Below are positions 40,796-42,501 of a DNA stretch of 42,501 nt, piece by piece. The DNA comes from DATNPH01 sp036703315 (GTDB lineage Bacteria; Cyanobacteriota; Cyanobacteriia; Cyanobacteriales; Coleofasciculaceae). The stretch covers positions 1 to 42,501 of the forward strand of contig DATNPH010000200.1 in the NCBI GenBank assembly GCA_036703315.1, read 5' to 3'. The notes below the pieces were generated by a model. It had not been told where the DNA came from, searched no databases, and saw only the letters and a program-made list of their open reading frames with translations. Position numbers and translations under genes: made by a program. Within the stretch, counting starts at the first letter, position 1; each line of letters begins with the position of its first letter.

Positions 40796-40844
40796 AGTCC
40801 TCTAAAGAGGACTTTAGCTATTAGCCAGGGATTTAAATCCCTGG
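40796..40844. repeat. Twin palindromes after the Rpn-type gene
   Basis: AGTCCTCT-AA-AGAGGACT (40796-40813) is followed by the perfect 20-bp palindrome CCAGGGATTTAAATCCCTGG (40825-40844). Such paired hairpins are common dispersed sequences in cyanobacteria. They may also act as a bidirectional terminator between the converging nuclease and DndB-type genes, though T-runs are absent. Confidence 0.75.
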
Positions 40845-40895
40845 TGGGTGTGGGCAACATACAATTAATGATGCAAAATCGCTCTACTTAGATTT

Positions 40896-42494
40896 TTACA
40901 ACACTGCCGGAAGCCCTACATCCCTTGGATTAACAAACTTGCCATTAAAACCCACAGCTTTCCCTTCAATCGTTCTCACTTGGGCTAACTCTCGACGCAG
41001 TTCTGCACGCTCCATGTCATCCTCAGTACCAGCAATGATGTAAACTAACAGCCTTGCTGCTAAATCCCGTCCCGAAACCAGTACCCGCTTTTTATTAGGG
41101 TCATACAAAACGCCGTACCAAAGAGACTGCGGATTTTCCATGCCACTAAATCCATCGTCCACATCGTACTTTTGGAGTTTTTTAAAAACCTCTTTGAGAG
41201 GTAATCCCTTTTGGAATACTACAATTCCCAGAGCCTGAGCGAAGGCAACTTGACCCACTGGACGGAACAAAATATTTCCTTCACCTCCATTCTTCTCAAA
41301 GCTGAACCGACGCAGTTGAGGCGTTTCTTCACCAGCTTCTAGTCTTTGGTAGCTGGGTAGAGTCGCTAAATGGTTGAAGAGTTGGGTAAATGCTTCGATT
41401 CCCTCCTCAAGTTCCTCATCCTCAGGGCGCATCGGAATTAAACCCTTCTTCTCGGAAGGTTTCCAGTGAGGGAATTTAGATTCTAAATACCGCTCAGACA
41501 TTTCATCGAGCGCTTGCAGGGTAGTCAAGACGGTTGACTTGGTTGCAACGGTGGCACTGTCCCAATTGACACGAGGATTTCGACCTGCCACTTCTTTTAA
41601 GAGAGGATGGCTGACGGCAATTTTTCGGGCAACGATGGAAAAGCCATCATTCTCATTGAGCAGGGCAAGCTGTCCTTTGCTCAACCGTAACGCCATGAGA
41701 TTTACATGGACAAAGATGGAACGGACTCGCCGCAGTGCTTCTTCGCGGGTTTCCCCTTTGCCTATGGCTGGAATGAATTCGATGCCAATTTTTTCATGGG
41801 CTAAACTTTGCAGGTAAGCGGGGTCTAATTGATATTCCTCAATGAGGTCGTCACTGGTAATGACATCGCCTACAGGCTTTTTATATTTGTTGTAGCGCTG
41901 GAGTCTACCTGTTTTGAGTAATGTCATTAAACCTTGGACTCCCATCAGTCGGTGCTGACCGTCTAGGGCGAAGATTGAGACGTTCTCTGAAACATCCAAA
42001 AGTCCAACGGTTTCGTTTTTGTCTAAGGGCGTGAAGTCGGCAGCAGATTTGAGTGCGCGTCCATGTTTATCCCATTCAGGCGCTTTGGGGTTATCTACCC
42101 AGGCGGGACTGTGAACGACTAAAACGGCGGGAAACTTATGTGCTTTCCGTGCGGCTAAATACTGGGTGAGAGATGCTTGACGTGACCAATCTAGGGGACG
42201 TTGGAGAATTTCATCGATGGTTTCTTCATCTCTGACAACGTTATCGGTTTGGGGGTCGAACTTTTGCCGGAAAAGGGGGAGTTGAGAGGCGAAGCGAACG
42301 CGGCTATCGAGCCATTCTAGGGTGACTGAGCCGATAAAGGCGTCAGTGCTGCCCATTTGCGTTTTCTGAACGATGAGTTGGTCGTTTCGGGCGAGATGTC
42401 TATCTAGCAGGAGTGCCAGCGCCTGTCGTTCCTGGTTTTCTCGTTCCAGGATTTGGCTGGCGATGTCAGCCGTTGGGTTGTTGGCGCTGTTCAT
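40896..42494 (-). CDS. dndB: DGQHR-domain protein, DndB type
   Basis: The 532-residue protein has the defining motif FALDGQHRLMG (DGQHR at 178-182). DndB acts as a transcriptional repressor and modulator of phosphorothioation in characterised systems. Conserved-looking regions include FPAVLVVHSPAW (121-132), IFVHVNLMALRLSKGQLALLN and ENDGFSIVARKIA. It is longer than classical DndB proteins of roughly 350-400 residues, with extra sequence after about 350 (KFPHWKPSEKKGLIPMRPED and beyond). ATG at 42494 leaves only 7 bp before the window edge, so its promoter and any divergent dndC are not visible. Confidence 0.82.
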   Translation of the reverse strand: MNSANNPTADIASQILERENQERQALALLLDRHLARNDQLIVQKTQMGSTDAFIGSVTLEWLDSRVRFASQLPLFRQKFDPQTDNVVRDEETIDEILQRPLDWSRQASLTQYLAARKAHKFPAVLVVHSPAWVDNPKAPEWDKHGRALKSAADFTPLDKNETVGLLDVSENVSIFALDGQHRLMGVQGLMTLLKTGRLQRYNKYKKPVGDVITSDDLIEEYQLDPAYLQSLAHEKIGIEFIPAIGKGETREEALRRVRSIFVHVNLMALRLSKGQLALLNENDGFSIVARKIAVSHPLLKEVAGRNPRVNWDSATVATKSTVLTTLQALDEMSERYLESKFPHWKPSEKKGLIPMRPEDEELEEGIEAFTQLFNHLATLPSYQRLEAGEETPQLRRFSFEKNGGEGNILFRPVGQVAFAQALGIVVFQKGLPLKEVFKKLQKYDVDDGFSGMENPQSLWYGVLYDPNKKRVLVSGRDLAARLLVYIIAGTEDDMERAELRRELAQVRTIEGKAVGFNGKFVNPRDVGLPAVL

Positions 42495-42501
42495 GGGTTT
42501 T

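Noticed and set aside
1..42501. tRNA, rRNA, tmRNA or RNase P RNA genes
   Set aside because: No matching conserved arms or core sequences were found on reading both strands.

Overview
The window is cyanobacterial. The evidence is the gene content: the photosystem II operon psbE-psbF-psbL-psbJ next to ycf48 and rubredoxin, the plastid-type ndhC-ndhK-ndhJ operon, a high-light-inducible protein and three pentapeptide-repeat proteins. Many GCGATCGC-type (HIP1) octamers and a heptanucleotide tandem repeat agree with this. Intergenic space is generous and rich in dispersed repeats, which suggests a large-genome, perhaps filamentous, species. The genus cannot be fixed from the sequence alone.

Layout: 1-2500 holds the end of an iron-binding protein (FutA type), then convergently a pentapeptide lipoprotein and the iron ABC permease futB. 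2600-7800 carries two GT4-type glycosyltransferases, a membrane-anchored proline-rich protein and a pentapeptide protein, all on the minus strand. 8000-12300 has a carbon-nitrogen hydrolase, a small protein behind a structured leader, a MarC-family membrane protein with a duplicated 3' end, cobK and a small membrane protein. 12780-15320 is a GDP-mannose pyrophosphorylase fused to a phosphomannomutase-like domain with eroded active-site loops. 15300-16250 is a decayed IS701-family transposase overrun by a dispersed repeat. 16650-20630 has ssb, a Cys-rich membrane protein, a cupin, msrA and a high-light-inducible protein, with two inverted copies of an apparently structured element of about 260 bp around the cupin/msrA block. 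20850-25580 has a sorbosone-dehydrogenase-like lipoprotein, a large secreted pentapeptide protein and pyruvate kinase. 25890-30420 is the photosynthetic core: psbEFLJ, ycf48 and rubA on minus, ndhCKJ on plus.

From 31600 to the right edge lies an accessory defence region built around DNA phosphorothioation (Dnd). It contains a DEAH helicase of the Dnd-restriction type, an 83-residue unknown and dndD in one overlapping operon; then plsC, a Uma2-family nuclease, a tyrosine recombinase, Dnd-associated protein 4, a HARE-HTH-like protein, an Rpn-type PD-(D/E)XK nuclease with two DUF4351-like repeats, and a long DGQHR protein (DndB) at the edge. The sulfur-transfer genes dndA, dndC and dndE are not in the window, so the core modification genes must lie beyond the right edge, elsewhere, or be absent.

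The most interesting items are the rearranged Dnd locus, the paired structured element at 17420-17680 and 19675-19940, the pseudoenzyme domain of the mannose-1-phosphate guanylyltransferase, and the secreted pentapeptide protein whose signal-peptide core is encoded by a slippage-prone 7-bp repeat.
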